A stretch of DNA of 64,000 nt. It comes from Croceibacterium selenioxidans. GTDB taxonomy: Bacteria > Pseudomonadota > Alphaproteobacteria > Sphingomonadales > Sphingomonadaceae. The position numbers were made by a program, and so were the translations under genes. The notes below the pieces were generated by a model. It ran no database searches. It worked only from the letters and a program-made list of their open reading frames with translations, and was not told where the DNA came from. The stretch is taken from NCBI RefSeq assembly GCF_018599195.1, contig NZ_JAHFVK010000001.1, positions 930,001 to 994,000 on the forward strand, in the 5' to 3' direction. Of this stretch, positions 32,533 through 41,787 are shown piece after piece (the first letter of the stretch is position 1; each line of letters starts with the position of its first letter).

Positions 32533-33870
32533 ATGCGTAGGTTAATATTCATGGCGGGCATCGCCACGGCCGCTCTCGTGCCGTCGATCGCCAGCGCCGA
32601 GACGCGATCCCACACCGCTTGCGAACAGCAGAGTTCGACCCGTGCCATTGCCACTGTGGCCGGCGCGGGGGCCGGAGGCGTGCTTGGCAATGTTGTCGCG
32701 GGGCAAGGTGACAAAACACTGGGCACGATCATCGGGGCGGTCGGGGGCGCGATAGTGGGCAACCAGATTGCCAAGTCCGGACGCGACTGCGACGATGCCT
32801 TTGGCTATTACGACAATGACAATCGCTGGCACGCGACGGGCGTCAGTTCGTCGGCTGCCAAGGGCTATTACGACCGTGACGGTAGCTGGATGGATGGTCC
32901 ACCCAATGGCCGCTATGGCGATGACAATCGCTGGATCTCGAATTCGGGTTCCAACCGGAATGTCGGTTCTTACAATTCGCAGGGTGACTGGGTCCCGGCG
33001 TCGGCCAATGGCTATTTCGACCGCAACAACCAATGGGTGGGCGGTTCGAACAGCGGCCATTATGACGATCGAGGCCGCTGGGTGGACGGCAGCACTGCCG
33101 CCCAGCCAAACCGCCGCGACGATGCTTACGGCTATTACGACAACCAGGGCATGTGGCATGCCAGTTCGGTCAGTCCAGGCCGAGCGACCGGCTATTATGA
33201 CCGGGACAACAACTGGGTCCAGGGTACGCCCAACGGCTATTATGACGAACGCCGCAACTGGATCCCGCAAAGGGAAGATGGTTCCGCGAGCGGGAGCTAC
33301 GATAGTCAGAACCGCTGGATCCCGTCATCGTCCAACGGCTATTACGATACCAGTGGGAAATGGGTCGCGGGTACGGCCAGCGGCTATTACAATCAGCGCG
33401 GGCGCTGGGTCGCAGGGGCGACTGTTGGCCACTACGATGCTAACGGCCGCTGGATGGCAGGCCAGGCGAGCGGACGGCGTGATCAAAACGGCGCCTGGAT
33501 CGCCGATCCCCAGCCGGGCTACTACGATACCAACGGACGATGGCACGCAGGGACGACGTCGGGCTACTACGACAGTCGCGGACGCTGGGTCTCCACTATG
33601 CCTGGCGAGCCTGGCGGCAGCTACACGGCGGACCGTCCCCAAGTGCTGGCGCAGCTCTCTCAGCTCGATCAGAATGTCATCGACGCCCGGACCCAGCGGA
33701 CATTGAGCAGTCGAGAGGCCTACAGTCTGCAGCGAGAGCTGAGATCCATTCGGAACAGTGAGCAGAATATGCAGCATGACCGAATGGGCAACCTATCTGC
33801 CCGCAACGAAGCTCAGTTGCAGGCGAGGATCGATCGGCTGAACAGTCGCTTGCAGGTGAACCTTCAGTAA
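32533..33870 (+). CDS. Exported glycine-zipper protein with about 16 GYYDxxGRW repeats
   Basis: A 445-aa protein, start at 32533 with CAGGAG upstream. It has a signal peptide ('MRRLIFMAGIATAALVPSIASA', cut about residue 23). Residues about 38-80 form a glycine-zipper hairpin ('AGAGAGGVLGNVVAGQGDKT', 'IIGAVGGAIVGNQIAK') as in 17-kDa surface antigens. About 90-370 is a tandem array of roughly 16 units of 15-21 residues, consensus 'GYYDxxGRWVxG', rich in Tyr, Trp, Asp and Gly. The last 70 residues are a helical, probably coiled-coil tail ('RTLSSREAYSLQRELRSI'). The repeats may form an extended beta structure or bind cell-wall sugars. The function is unknown. It may be under general stress control. 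Confidence 0.82.
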   Translation: MRRLIFMAGIATAALVPSIASAETRSHTACEQQSSTRAIATVAGAGAGGVLGNVVAGQGDKTLGTIIGAVGGAIVGNQIAKSGRDCDDAFGYYDNDNRWHATGVSSSAAKGYYDRDGSWMDGPPNGRYGDDNRWISNSGSNRNVGSYNSQGDWVPASANGYFDRNNQWVGGSNSGHYDDRGRWVDGSTAAQPNRRDDAYGYYDNQGMWHASSVSPGRATGYYDRDNNWVQGTPNGYYDERRNWIPQREDGSASGSYDSQNRWIPSSSNGYYDTSGKWVAGTASGYYNQRGRWVAGATVGHYDANGRWMAGQASGRRDQNGAWIADPQPGYYDTNGRWHAGTTSGYYDSRGRWVSTMPGEPGGSYTADRPQVLAQLSQLDQNVIDARTQRTLSSREAYSLQRELRSIRNSEQNMQHDRMGNLSARNEAQLQARIDRLNSRLQVNLQ

Positions 33871-33896
33871 TCGGTGATCTTCAGGGAGAGGGGACA

Positions 33897-33925
33897 GGGA
33901 GAGGGGGCAATCCGCCGCCTCTCCC
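33897..33925 (+). terminator. Hairpin after the repeat-protein gene
   Basis: GGGAGAGG (33897-33904) and CCTCTCCC (33918-33925) pair perfectly and are followed by TTCCTTTG. It sits 27 bases after the stop and probably ends that transcript. Confidence 0.6.
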
Positions 33926-34077
33926 TTCCTTTGTCCCGGCGTCGTCTGGGAAAGTTCAGCCTCGTCCTGCGCGAAATGACCGGTGCTGAGGCCTGCCGAG
34001 CTTGCATTAACAGTCATCAACTCCGAGCCCCGACACCATCCTCGGCCGTTGCCCCATAAAGCAGGAGCAGGTTTTTC

Positions 34078-34758
34078 ATGTTGGTCGACAAAGAGACCTG
34101 CTCGCAGGTGCGGGACGAGTTACTCGAATGCGTGGGCGATGTCGCGTTCCCCTGCGTCGGCGCCAAATCCGCGCTTGCCAGGGGCACACTGAAGGTCCTG
34201 GTATGTCATTCGATAACGAGCGCTTGGGACGATGTGCGCATTCACTCCGAGTTGCTCGAGTGGGCATACGCCTATCGGGCCGACCCGACGGGTCTTCGCA
34301 GTCTTGCGGTAGCATTCGAGGGGCCGAGCCACTTGACCGAAGAGCGGTTCGAGGCGGCTATGTGGGAACGCATCCAATCTCTCGCCGACAAGGACGATTG
34401 GCGGGGTCAGCCCTACGATGAGCGTGTCAGCGCCGATCCGATGGACATGCACTTTTCCTTGAGTTTCGGGGGCGAGGCTTTCTTTGTCGTTGGCCTGCAT
34501 CCTAATGCTTCGCGACCTGCCCGGCGCTTCCCGCGCCCGACGCTTGTGTTCAACCTCCACGACCAGTTCGAGCGTCTGCGCGACGAAGGCCGTTACGAAC
34601 GTATGCGTGAGAAGATCATAGAACGTGACGTTGAGCTGGCTGGCCATCCCAATCCCATGCTGTCACGCCACGGCGAGGCAAGCGAAGCGCGCCAGTACAG
34701 TGGCCGGGTGGTGGGTGACGACTGGGAATGTCCCTTCCGCGACCCGCGCGCAGCGTGA
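34078..34758 (+). CDS. YqcI/YcgG family protein, putative heme-dependent N-hydroxylase (GntA-like)
   Basis: A 226-aa protein of the YqcI/YcgG family. 'FPCVGAKSALARGTLKVLV', 'EWAYAYRADPTGLRSLAVAF', 'FVVGLHPNASRPARRFPRP' and the C-terminal 'WECPFRDPRA' match it. One member, GntA of guanitoxin biosynthesis, is a heme enzyme that N-hydroxylates an arginine derivative; the substrate here is unknown. The next gene overlaps by GTGA and encodes a DUF1989 protein, so the two probably act in one pathway on an amidine, urea or guanidine compound. This last step is inference from the partner's usual association. Confidence 0.82.
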   Translation: MLVDKETCSQVRDELLECVGDVAFPCVGAKSALARGTLKVLVCHSITSAWDDVRIHSELLEWAYAYRADPTGLRSLAVAFEGPSHLTEERFEAAMWERIQSLADKDDWRGQPYDERVSADPMDMHFSLSFGGEAFFVVGLHPNASRPARRFPRPTLVFNLHDQFERLRDEGRYERMREKIIERDVELAGHPNPMLSRHGEASEARQYSGRVVGDDWECPFRDPRAA

Positions 34759-35354
34759 CGACCGCCAACGAGATTTCCCCGCGCACGGGCGTGGCGTTTC
34801 CTCTGCGCCGAGGCCACGTGCTCAAGGTGATAGATCCCTTCGGGGTCCAGGTGTCCGACCTGCTAGCCTACAATGCTCATGATGTGCGCGAGGCCATCTC
34901 CAACGGCCGCACCTTCGACTATGAAGAGACGATCGCGTTGACCGCCGGCAGTCGGCTTTGGTCCAATCGGTCCAACCCCATGCTGACCATCGCGGAAGAT
35001 ACGGTCGGGAGGCACGACTTCCTGCTTACGCCTTGCAGCGAGGCTACCTTCCGCCACTTCTATCCTGAACATCCGGTTCATCGCGGCTGTTTTGGCAACC
35101 TTGCCGAGGCCCTCGCGCCGTACGGCATAGAGCCGGACATGATCCCATGCGCGTTCAACTTGTTCATGAACGTTCCGGTCGCCCCGGACGGCACCTTGCA
35201 AGTGGCGCCGCCGATCAGCAAGCCGGGCGACTATATTCGCCTGCGCGCCGAGATGGACCTCGTGATCGGCCTCACCGCCTGTTCGGCCTATGCCTCGAAC
35301 GGCGGCAGCTTCAAGCCGATCCACTATGCCATCGAGACTGACAGCCCAGCTTAG
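34755..35354 (+). CDS. DUF1989 (urea carboxylase-associated) family protein
   Basis: A 199-aa protein. Its GTG start at 34755 overlaps the previous stop. 'GVAFPLRRGHVLKVIDPFGVQVSDLL', 'TPCSEATFRHFYPEHPVHRGC', 'IPCAFNLFMNVPVAPDGTL' and 'DLVIGLTACSAYASNGGS' are the DUF1989 pattern, with conserved cysteines that could hold a metal. The family is often next to urea carboxylase or guanidine/urea metabolism genes. No urea carboxylase is in the window; the partner is the YqcI/YcgG protein. It converges with katE, leaving only 10 bases between stops. Confidence 0.85.
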   Translation: MTTANEISPRTGVAFPLRRGHVLKVIDPFGVQVSDLLAYNAHDVREAISNGRTFDYEETIALTAGSRLWSNRSNPMLTIAEDTVGRHDFLLTPCSEATFRHFYPEHPVHRGCFGNLAEALAPYGIEPDMIPCAFNLFMNVPVAPDGTLQVAPPISKPGDYIRLRAEMDLVIGLTACSAYASNGGSFKPIHYAIETDSPA

Positions 35355-35364
35355 CGTCAGCTGC

Positions 35365-37587
35365 CTAGGACTGGGCGTCGAGGTCGACTTTCAACTCACG
35401 CGGCCAGTGACGGAGTGCGCGGGCCGCGATGATGAACGCTGAAGCGTCGGCAGCTTTTGCGAGCGGCAGACAGGCCTCGTCCAGATCATCCGCGATGCCG
35501 GCCTTTTCGAAGATGGGCTTTGCATGGGCCCCGATCGCGATGAACTTGCAGTGGGCAAAGGCGTCCGTAACGAAATCCTTCGCCGCCGCGTCCTTGGCCA
35601 GCAGCTCAGCGCCCTCGACCGAGACCAGTACCGCCACTGCGTCGAACAGGACCGACGGACCCCCATCTATCTTGTGTTTTGCCCCAACAGTCGTCCCGTC
35701 CGCCAGCGTGACACCCCCGATCTTTGGAGCGACCACCTCATAGATCGCTTCTTCGCCTTCGACCGCGGCAAGCAAAGCCTTGAAGATCGCGGCATCGGCG
35801 CCGTCGGTCAGCAGAATGCCGAGCTTGCGACCCTTGAAGCTCTCTGGACCGTTCTTGACGATGCTCAGCGGATCCGAGGCTGGAAGGTTCGCCAGGGGCT
35901 TGCGTGCGGCCGCTGCTGGGGCGGGCAGGTCGAGCGCAAGTCCATCGGCAACCGTGGCTGCCAACGTCCCATCGATATTCATGAGATGAGAGACCACCCG
36001 TGATCGAATATCCGGCCGTTCGACCTTGGAGAGTTCGAACACCAGCGCATCGCCGATATGCTTCTGTTCAATCGCGGTCTGGCTGATGAAGAACTGCCGC
36101 GCCTGGCTGTAGTGGTCGGCAAAACTATCCGATCGCACGCGTTGCTTGGGGCCATCGGCCCTTTCGGCAAAGCTGGTGAACCCGCGATTGGGATCCTCAC
36201 GCGGCCCGCCCTGAGCCGCGCCCCAGCTGTTAGGCTCGTAGTTCACTCGACCTTGCGGATTGCGCATGGCCATGTGCCCGTCCTGTTGAAAATGAGCCAT
36301 CGGGCATTTGGGCGCGTTGATCGGAATGTGCGTGAAATTCGGGCTGCCCAGTCGCTTGATCTGGGTGTCGAGGTAGGAGAAGTTGCGGCCCTGGAGCAGC
36401 GGATCGTTCGAAAAGTCTATGCCCGGCGGGACATTCTGCGTGCAGAAGGCTACCTGCTCTGTCTCGGCGAAGAAATTGTCGACCACCCGGTCGAGCACCA
36501 GCCGTCCGATCACACGGATGGGAACGAGTTCCTCAGGGATCAGCTTCGTCGCGTCGAGCACGTCGAAGTCGAAGCGGTCGGCAAACTCATCGTCGAAGAG
36601 CTGGACCCCTAGCTCCCATTCGGGGAAGTCTCCGCCGTTGATCGCGTCCCACAGGTCGCGGCGATGGAAGTCGGGGTCCGCCCCGTTGATCTTGACGGCC
36701 TCGTTCCAGACCACGGACTGCAACCCTTGCTTGGGCTTCCAGTGGAACTTGACGAAGGTCGAGTTTCCATCGTCGTCGAGCAGCCGGAAGGTATGCACGC
36801 CGAAGCCCTCCATAGTCCGGAAGGAGCGCGGGATCGCCCGGTCGGACATGGTCCACATGATCATGTGGAAGCTTTCGGGCGTAAGGCTGATGAAATCCCA
36901 GAAGTTGTCGTGCGCCGAAGCTGCTTGCGGAAACTCGCGATCGGGCGCCGGCTTTACGGAGTGGACGAGGTCGGGGAACTTCAGGGCGTCCTGGATGAAG
37001 AACACCGGGATGTTGTTGCCCACCAGGTCCCAGTTGCCTTCCTTCGTATAGATCTTCACCGCGAAACCCCGGACGTCGCGGGCAAGGTCGAAAGAGCCCT
37101 TCGCTCCAGCCACCGTCGAGAAGCGCACAAAGGCTGGCGTGCGTTCGCCCACACGCTGAAACACGTCGGCCCGGCTCACATCGGCGAGGCTGTCGGTCAG
37201 CTCGAAGAATCCGTGCGCGCCGTACCCGCGGGCATGGACAACCCGTTCGGGAATCCGCTCATGATCGAAGTGGAAGATCTTTTCGCGGAAATGGGCGTCC
37301 TCCAGCAGCGTAGGTCCGCGGGCGCCCTGCCTCAGGCTGTTCTGGTCGTCGGCAACTGGAACCCCCTGCTGCGTCGTCAAGACAGCCACGTCCCCATTGG
37401 CAACCTGGTGTGTTTCGCCACCTTCGCCTTGCGTCTCTCCGTAGGAAACGGAAATCGCCGCGTCCTTGGGAAGGGGAGAGGTCTTGGACGGGGTTTCACC
37501 GCCGATATCCGGTCCGGCCGGATCGAAGGGCTTTCGGTTCGCTGCGGATTTGTCGGTGCCCTGGGGGGATGTCGGCTTCTTGGCCAT
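35365..37587 (-). CDS. katE: Large-subunit monofunctional catalase (HPII type)
   Basis: A 740-aa catalase with the C-terminal DJ-1/PfpI-like domain of the HPII/clade 2 type. Catalytic histidine lies in '[20 protein letters not shown]', the asparagine in '[21 protein letters not shown]', and the heme-ligand tyrosine region is '[14 protein letters not shown]'. The first 70 residues form a polar, disordered-looking extension. The flavodoxin-like domain starts at about 595 ('[20 protein letters not shown]'). It decomposes hydrogen peroxide; such large catalases are stationary or general-stress enzymes. It is divergent from the Crp-type regulator. Confidence 0.95.
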   Translation of the reverse strand: MAKKPTSPQGTDKSAANRKPFDPAGPDIGGETPSKTSPLPKDAAISVSYGETQGEGGETHQVANGDVAVLTTQQGVPVADDQNSLRQGARGPTLLEDAHFREKIFHFDHERIPERVVHARGYGAHGFFELTDSLADVSRADVFQRVGERTPAFVRFSTVAGAKGSFDLARDVRGFAVKIYTKEGNWDLVGNNIPVFFIQDALKFPDLVHSVKPAPDREFPQAASAHDNFWDFISLTPESFHMIMWTMSDRAIPRSFRTMEGFGVHTFRLLDDDGNSTFVKFHWKPKQGLQSVVWNEAVKINGADPDFHRRDLWDAINGGDFPEWELGVQLFDDEFADRFDFDVLDATKLIPEELVPIRVIGRLVLDRVVDNFFAETEQVAFCTQNVPPGIDFSNDPLLQGRNFSYLDTQIKRLGSPNFTHIPINAPKCPMAHFQQDGHMAMRNPQGRVNYEPNSWGAAQGGPREDPNRGFTSFAERADGPKQRVRSDSFADHYSQARQFFISQTAIEQKHIGDALVFELSKVERPDIRSRVVSHLMNIDGTLAATVADGLALDLPAPAAAARKPLANLPASDPLSIVKNGPESFKGRKLGILLTDGADAAIFKALLAAVEGEEAIYEVVAPKIGGVTLADGTTVGAKHKIDGGPSVLFDAVAVLVSVEGAELLAKDAAAKDFVTDAFAHCKFIAIGAHAKPIFEKAGIADDLDEACLPLAKAADASAFIIAARALRHWPRELKVDLDAQS

Positions 37588-37840
37588 GATAGATACCTTG
37601 CTGAGTCAGGATGCGATTGGCGACACGGGCGCTCAGATCCATCCAAGCGTTGACCGCGAAGCCGATCGCAGAAGTCGTCCAGAAAACCCCATCGGAACCG
37701 CTAAGTTGCGGCGAGGACGCCAGAATTAACCTGCATCATCACGATTGTTCAGTGCATCGCGAAACAGGCCTCGCGTTCATCGGTTGGTGGTCGTGCACAG
37801 CTTGCTGTTGCAGTTCAGTCCATAGGATCGATGGCCAGCC
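37588..37840. other. Divergent promoter region between katE and the Crp-type gene
   Basis: A 253-bp gene-free region. I found no GGAAC-N17-GTT site on the katE strand and no TTGAT-N4-ATCAA (FNR) site. It must hold both start sites but no recognised operator. Confidence 0.4.
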
Positions 37841-38596
37841 GTGTTCACCGAACGCTTCCTCAGAGACAAACGCGGAGTCAGCCTTGAACTGGCTGAGCGT
37901 CAACGGCTGGAAAGAGCTATCAGTGAGGTTCTTACCCTCGAACCCCGGACTACCATCGCTCGCGCAGGCGAGCGGCTTCATCAGAGCACCTTGCTGATCG
38001 AAGGCATCATGTCGCGCTACATCGACGATCGGAACGGTCTGCGACAGCTGGTCGCGGTGCATGTGCCGGGCGATTTCGTGGATCTGCACGCGTTTCCGCT
38101 TCAGACTCTCGATCACGACGTGGCGACTATGACTGCGGCCACGGTCGCGATCGTTCCCCATGCGGAGCTGGAGACCATCACGCTGGAGATGCCGGCTCTT
38201 GCGCGCAAGCTGTGGTTTGCGACGCTGATCGACGCATCGATCCACCGCGCCTGGCTGTTCCGTCTTGGACGGCTCGATGCCGTCGGTCGGGTCGCGCACT
38301 TCCTAGCCGAGATCAACGCGCGTCTTGTCTCTGCGGGTCTAAGCGATGGCCGGCGCTTTGCGCTGGGCATCACTCAGGCCGATCTCGCGGAGATTTGCGG
38401 ACTGACCAACGTCCACGTGAACCGAGTGATGCGGCAGTTGCGTGAAGAGCGGCTCTGCGTGTTCAGGTCATCGCTGGTCGAGATCTTGAAACCTGAGGCG
38501 CTCGCAGCCCGTGGCCAGTTCGATCCTTCCTATCTCTATATCGACGATCGCACGCACGCGTCCCTTTCCTCCCATCCAAGGTCTGCCCTTTCATGA
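37841..38596 (+). CDS. Crp/Fnr-family transcription regulator without an Fe-S cysteine set
   Basis: A 251-aa regulator: an N-terminal cNMP-like sensor domain ('LEPRTTIARAGERLHQSTLL', 'LVAVHVPGDFVDLHAFPLQT') and a C-terminal winged helix ('ITQADLAEICGLTNVHVNRV', 'MRQLREE'). The only cysteines are in the helix-turn-helix region, so it is not an FNR-type oxygen sensor with a 4Fe-4S cluster. This class in sphingomonads is often called Crp/Fnr without a known ligand. Its position ahead of stress and fermentation genes makes them candidate targets. It overlaps the next gene by ATGA. Confidence 0.88.
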   Translation: MFTERFLRDKRGVSLELAERQRLERAISEVLTLEPRTTIARAGERLHQSTLLIEGIMSRYIDDRNGLRQLVAVHVPGDFVDLHAFPLQTLDHDVATMTAATVAIVPHAELETITLEMPALARKLWFATLIDASIHRAWLFRLGRLDAVGRVAHFLAEINARLVSAGLSDGRRFALGITQADLAEICGLTNVHVNRVMRQLREERLCVFRSSLVEILKPEALAARGQFDPSYLYIDDRTHASLSSHPRSALS

Positions 38597-38790
38597 TCCC
38601 CCGTTTTGACCGCATTCACGCCGAGACCGAGCCCGGCGTTGCCAGCGCCGAGAATGGTCTCGTCGTCCTCGACGGACCCGATGGAGTTGCCATCACGATG
38701 ACGGCCATTGCAGCCGCAGGAACTGGACACAGCCTCATCGCTGCTGCGGAAGCCGCAGAACGGCAGATTGCCGACAAGGACGACGATTAG
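38593..38790 (+). CDS. Small hypothetical protein coupled to the Crp-type regulator
   Basis: A 65-aa protein (MIPRFDRIHAETEPGVASAE, then NGLVVLDGPDGVAITMTAIA). The start overlaps the regulator's stop (ATGA at 38593-38596), so it is translated with it. The 'NGLVVLDGPDGVAITMT' segment followed by a helix of alanines looks like a conserved alphaproteobacterial small protein. Function unknown; a modifier of the regulator is possible. Confidence 0.7.
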   Translation: MIPRFDRIHAETEPGVASAENGLVVLDGPDGVAITMTAIAAAGTGHSLIAAAEAAERQIADKDDD

Positions 38791-38908
38791 ACTGTTTGAC
38801 GCGTTGAACGCCTGAATCCGCATGGTGCGGGTCGGCCGGTTGGTGACCCACGCCAGCGGGCGCACCCTTGAGACGGCGAAGGCGACCAGTGCACCGAGGT
38901 CGATTTGG

Positions 38909-40681
38909 TCAGCGCGGTCCGGATGTAGTGAACGGCCGGTCGACTCCGACCTGCGTTTCTCCGTCTCGCATTGCCTCGGCCGCGACAAGCGCCTCCTCGG
39001 GAGTCGTAAAAATGTGATCCAAGCCCACCATCTCAGCCAAACCCGAACGGTAGAGGATTTCGCGGAAGCGGCCGTGTCCTCCGCCGATCATGAGGACGAT
39101 ACCGCGTTCTTCGAGCTCCTCAATCAGCTTGGTAAACACCGACACTGCCATACTGTCGGCGTGCATCATTACGGAAGTGTCGAGAACAAGGAAACGAGTC
39201 CGCGGCTCGGCCTTGAGTGCGAGGCGCACGCGATCGCCGAAGTAGTCTGCGTTGACGAAGAAGGGCGAGGATTCGAATAGGTAAACAAGGATCTGATCGG
39301 ACTGTCGCGCTGTAGGATCTCGCCGCAGGGTGACGAGCGATCTGCTTCCTGGCGCGCGGCCCATCACACCGTCGCGCGGGCGGGCCGCCATCACCACCAG
39401 GTGCGCTAACGTCGCCCCAACCGCGATCACTACGCCTTCGAGCACGCCGATCCAGATCACCCCGACTACGGCGACTAGCGCGAGTACCAGCTCGTGGCGG
39501 TTAATCCGGGCGAGATCGCGAAAGCCTTGGATATCGACCAGGTCTACGGCCGCTGAAGCCAGGATGGCGGCAAGGGCCGCGCTGGGCAGGAGGGCGATCG
39601 GACCGACCAGGAACACCGCGACAAACCCGACGAACACGGCCGCCGCCACCCCGACCAGGGCCGACCGGCCGCCCGAGCTGACCGCCGCTGCGGTCCGAGA
39701 ATCGGAGCCAGTGACAGCAAAGCCCTGGAAGAAGGCCGAGGCCAAATTGGCCATGCCAAACCCGGCAAGCTCCTGGTTGGGCCTGCTGCGAGCTCCGACA
39801 TACTCGCCAAAAGCCCGAGCGGTGATGATTCCACTCGAAGCGCTCACGACCATGATCCCCACCGCGGCCTTGAACAAACCGGTCCAGTGCCCAGGGTTCT
39901 CGGGGACGCGGAAGCTGGGCAATCCCGACGGCACGGCTCCAACCAAAGCTACGCCCAATCGACCGAGATCGAACCACCACGAGGCAGAAATGGCGAGAAC
40001 GAGCACCACGATCGGCCCCGGGATCGGCCGAAGGTATCGCTTAACCAGACGAAGGACCACGAACAGTGAGATGCCCAGGCCGACCGTCAGCCCATTGATT
40101 TCCGCATAGCGCCTGGCGAGCTCGATCAAAGGGCGCAGCAAGCCGGGCGCTTCCAGTTTTACCCCGGTCAAGGGACTCAGCTGGTCGAACAGCAGTGTGG
40201 CCGCGACGCCCGCCAGGTAGCCCAGCAACACTGGCCGTGAGATCAGCGTGCAGATGAGGCCGAGGCGCGCGAAGTAGGCCACTAGGCACAGCATCCCCAC
40301 TAGCAATGTCAGTACGGCGATCAGGTCCATCCGGGCCTCGGGACCTACAGCGCCAAAGGTAGTCGCGCTGGCTGCCAGGAGCATGCACGTGGCGGTATCG
40401 GGTCCGACGACCATAAAGCGGGAAGACGGTCCGACTAACGCGTAGACAAGCGCCGGCACAATGCAGGCATAGAGGCCGACTTGCGCGGGCACTCCCATGA
40501 GCTGCGCCATGGCAAGGCCGCCCGGCACGGCGATCGCCGCGACGCTCATGCCAACCACTATTTCGGTGGGGATCAGGCTGCGCGGGAGGCTGACAATGCT
40601 CTCAAGGCCGGGCGCCACCCGCCACAGGCGCGGAGCGAAGCCGGTTACCCTTCCGGGACTGTCAGTGCTTCCCGATCCCAT
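38909..40681 (-). CDS. SulP-family anion transporter with STAS domain
   Basis: A 590-aa SulP/SLC26-type transporter. About 10-12 membrane segments follow 'LIPTEIVVGMSVAAIAVPGG', which includes the usual 'P.E...G...A...P...A.A' signature; the C-terminal cytoplasmic STAS domain begins near 'ILVYLFESSPFFVNADYFGD' with 'FLVLDTSVMMHADSMAVSVF'. Members carry sulfate, bicarbonate or dicarboxylates; the substrate is not told by sequence. The start at 40681 (MGSGSTDS) is chosen; the frame upstream lacks family sequence and overlaps the divergent ppk2 leader. Confidence 0.88.
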   Translation of the reverse strand: MGSGSTDSPGRVTGFAPRLWRVAPGLESIVSLPRSLIPTEIVVGMSVAAIAVPGGLAMAQLMGVPAQVGLYACIVPALVYALVGPSSRFMVVGPDTATCMLLAASATTFGAVGPEARMDLIAVLTLLVGMLCLVAYFARLGLICTLISRPVLLGYLAGVAATLLFDQLSPLTGVKLEAPGLLRPLIELARRYAEINGLTVGLGISLFVVLRLVKRYLRPIPGPIVVLVLAISASWWFDLGRLGVALVGAVPSGLPSFRVPENPGHWTGLFKAAVGIMVVSASSGIITARAFGEYVGARSRPNQELAGFGMANLASAFFQGFAVTGSDSRTAAAVSSGGRSALVGVAAAVFVGFVAVFLVGPIALLPSAALAAILASAAVDLVDIQGFRDLARINRHELVLALVAVVGVIWIGVLEGVVIAVGATLAHLVVMAARPRDGVMGRAPGSRSLVTLRRDPTARQSDQILVYLFESSPFFVNADYFGDRVRLALKAEPRTRFLVLDTSVMMHADSMAVSVFTKLIEELEERGIVLMIGGGHGRFREILYRSGLAEMVGLDHIFTTPEEALVAAEAMRDGETQVGVDRPFTTSGPR

Positions 40682-40895
40682 TGGCGCAGGAAACGACCTG
40701 CGCTGAGTACGGGCAATCAAGGGTTCCCCGCAATTCGCCGAGACAAAACCCCTAATTTGAAACGAAGAGCGGGGCACATCTGGCCAGGCGCCTGTGAGCT
40801 CGGCCGAGACGAAATGAGAGATTCCCCTCGGGTTATATACCGATACCGCCGCGGCCCGGGCTGTGCTGCAATTCCCTCTCGCCGGAGTGACTATC

Positions 40896-41774
40896 ATGAC
40901 AGCGCAAGTGCACAGGCCGTTCGAGAAAACCGCCAAGGCCGACGCCGCGGTAAAGAAGGGCAAGACATCAGCCAAAAAGAGCAAGGCCAAGCCCGAAAAG
41001 CTCTCCCGCAAAATCTACGAGGAAGAGCTGGGCAAGCTGCAGGTCGAACTCTGCCATCTCCAGGAATGGGTGAAAGATCGCGGCGAACGGGTGATCATTA
41101 TCCTTGAGGGGCGTGACGCGGCCGGGAAGAGTGGCCTGATCCGAGTCATAAAGGAACGGGTCAGTCCCCGGGTCTTTCGCGTCGTCGCGCTCAGTTCGCC
41201 CAAGGAGGAGAGGCGCTCAAAACTCTTTCTGCAACGCTATATCGAACAGTTCCCCGTCTCCGGCGAAGTCGTGATCTATGACCGCAGCTGGTACAACCGT
41301 GCGGGCGTGGAGCGGGTACTGGGCTTCGCCAGCGACAAGCAGGTCAGCCGCTTTCTCATGGATGTACCGATCTTCGAACGCTGGGCGACCGATGCGGGGA
41401 TCATTCTCATCAAGCTGTGGCTGGAGATCGGCAAGGACGAGCAGGAACGCCGTTTGCGCAAGAGGATCAACGATCCGCTGCGCCAGTGGAAGTTCAGTCC
41501 TCTCGATCTCAAGTCCTTCACGAAATGGTACGAATACTCGCGCGCTCGTGACGAGATGTTCGAGGCCACTGACCTGGAAGAGGCATCCTGGCATGTCCTG
41601 CCGAGTGACGACAAGAAACGTGCCCGCCTCAACGGCATCAGCCACATCCTTTCGCGGGTTCCCTACAAGGCCACCGAACACGAAAAGCCCAAGCTGCCGA
41701 AGCGTTCGAACAAGAACCGTTACGATGACAGGCTCGATCCTGATAAGGTGAGGTTCGTATCCGCGATCTACTGA
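40896..41774 (+). CDS. ppk2: Polyphosphate kinase 2
   Basis: A 292-aa PPK2-family kinase that transfers phosphate between polyphosphate and nucleotides. Signature: Walker A-like 'LEGRDAAGKSGLIRVIKERV', 'YDRSWYNRAGVERVLGF', the lid 'RLRKRINDPLRQWKFSPLDL' and 'WHVLPSDDKKRARLN'. The first 35 residues are lysine/alanine-rich. The start at 40896 follows CCGGAG; an upstream ATG in frame is less likely. It sits beside a fermentation module, where an energy-buffering role is plausible. Confidence 0.92.
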   Translation: MTAQVHRPFEKTAKADAAVKKGKTSAKKSKAKPEKLSRKIYEEELGKLQVELCHLQEWVKDRGERVIIILEGRDAAGKSGLIRVIKERVSPRVFRVVALSSPKEERRSKLFLQRYIEQFPVSGEVVIYDRSWYNRAGVERVLGFASDKQVSRFLMDVPIFERWATDAGIILIKLWLEIGKDEQERRLRKRINDPLRQWKFSPLDLKSFTKWYEYSRARDEMFEATDLEEASWHVLPSDDKKRARLNGISHILSRVPYKATEHEKPKLPKRSNKNRYDDRLDPDKVRFVSAIY

Positions 41775-41787
41775 GGTCGGGTTGTCG

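Noticed and set aside
32780-33620. Repetitive DNA considered as CRISPR or microsatellite
   Set aside because: The repeats keep one reading frame and code for GYYDxxGRW units in an exported protein.
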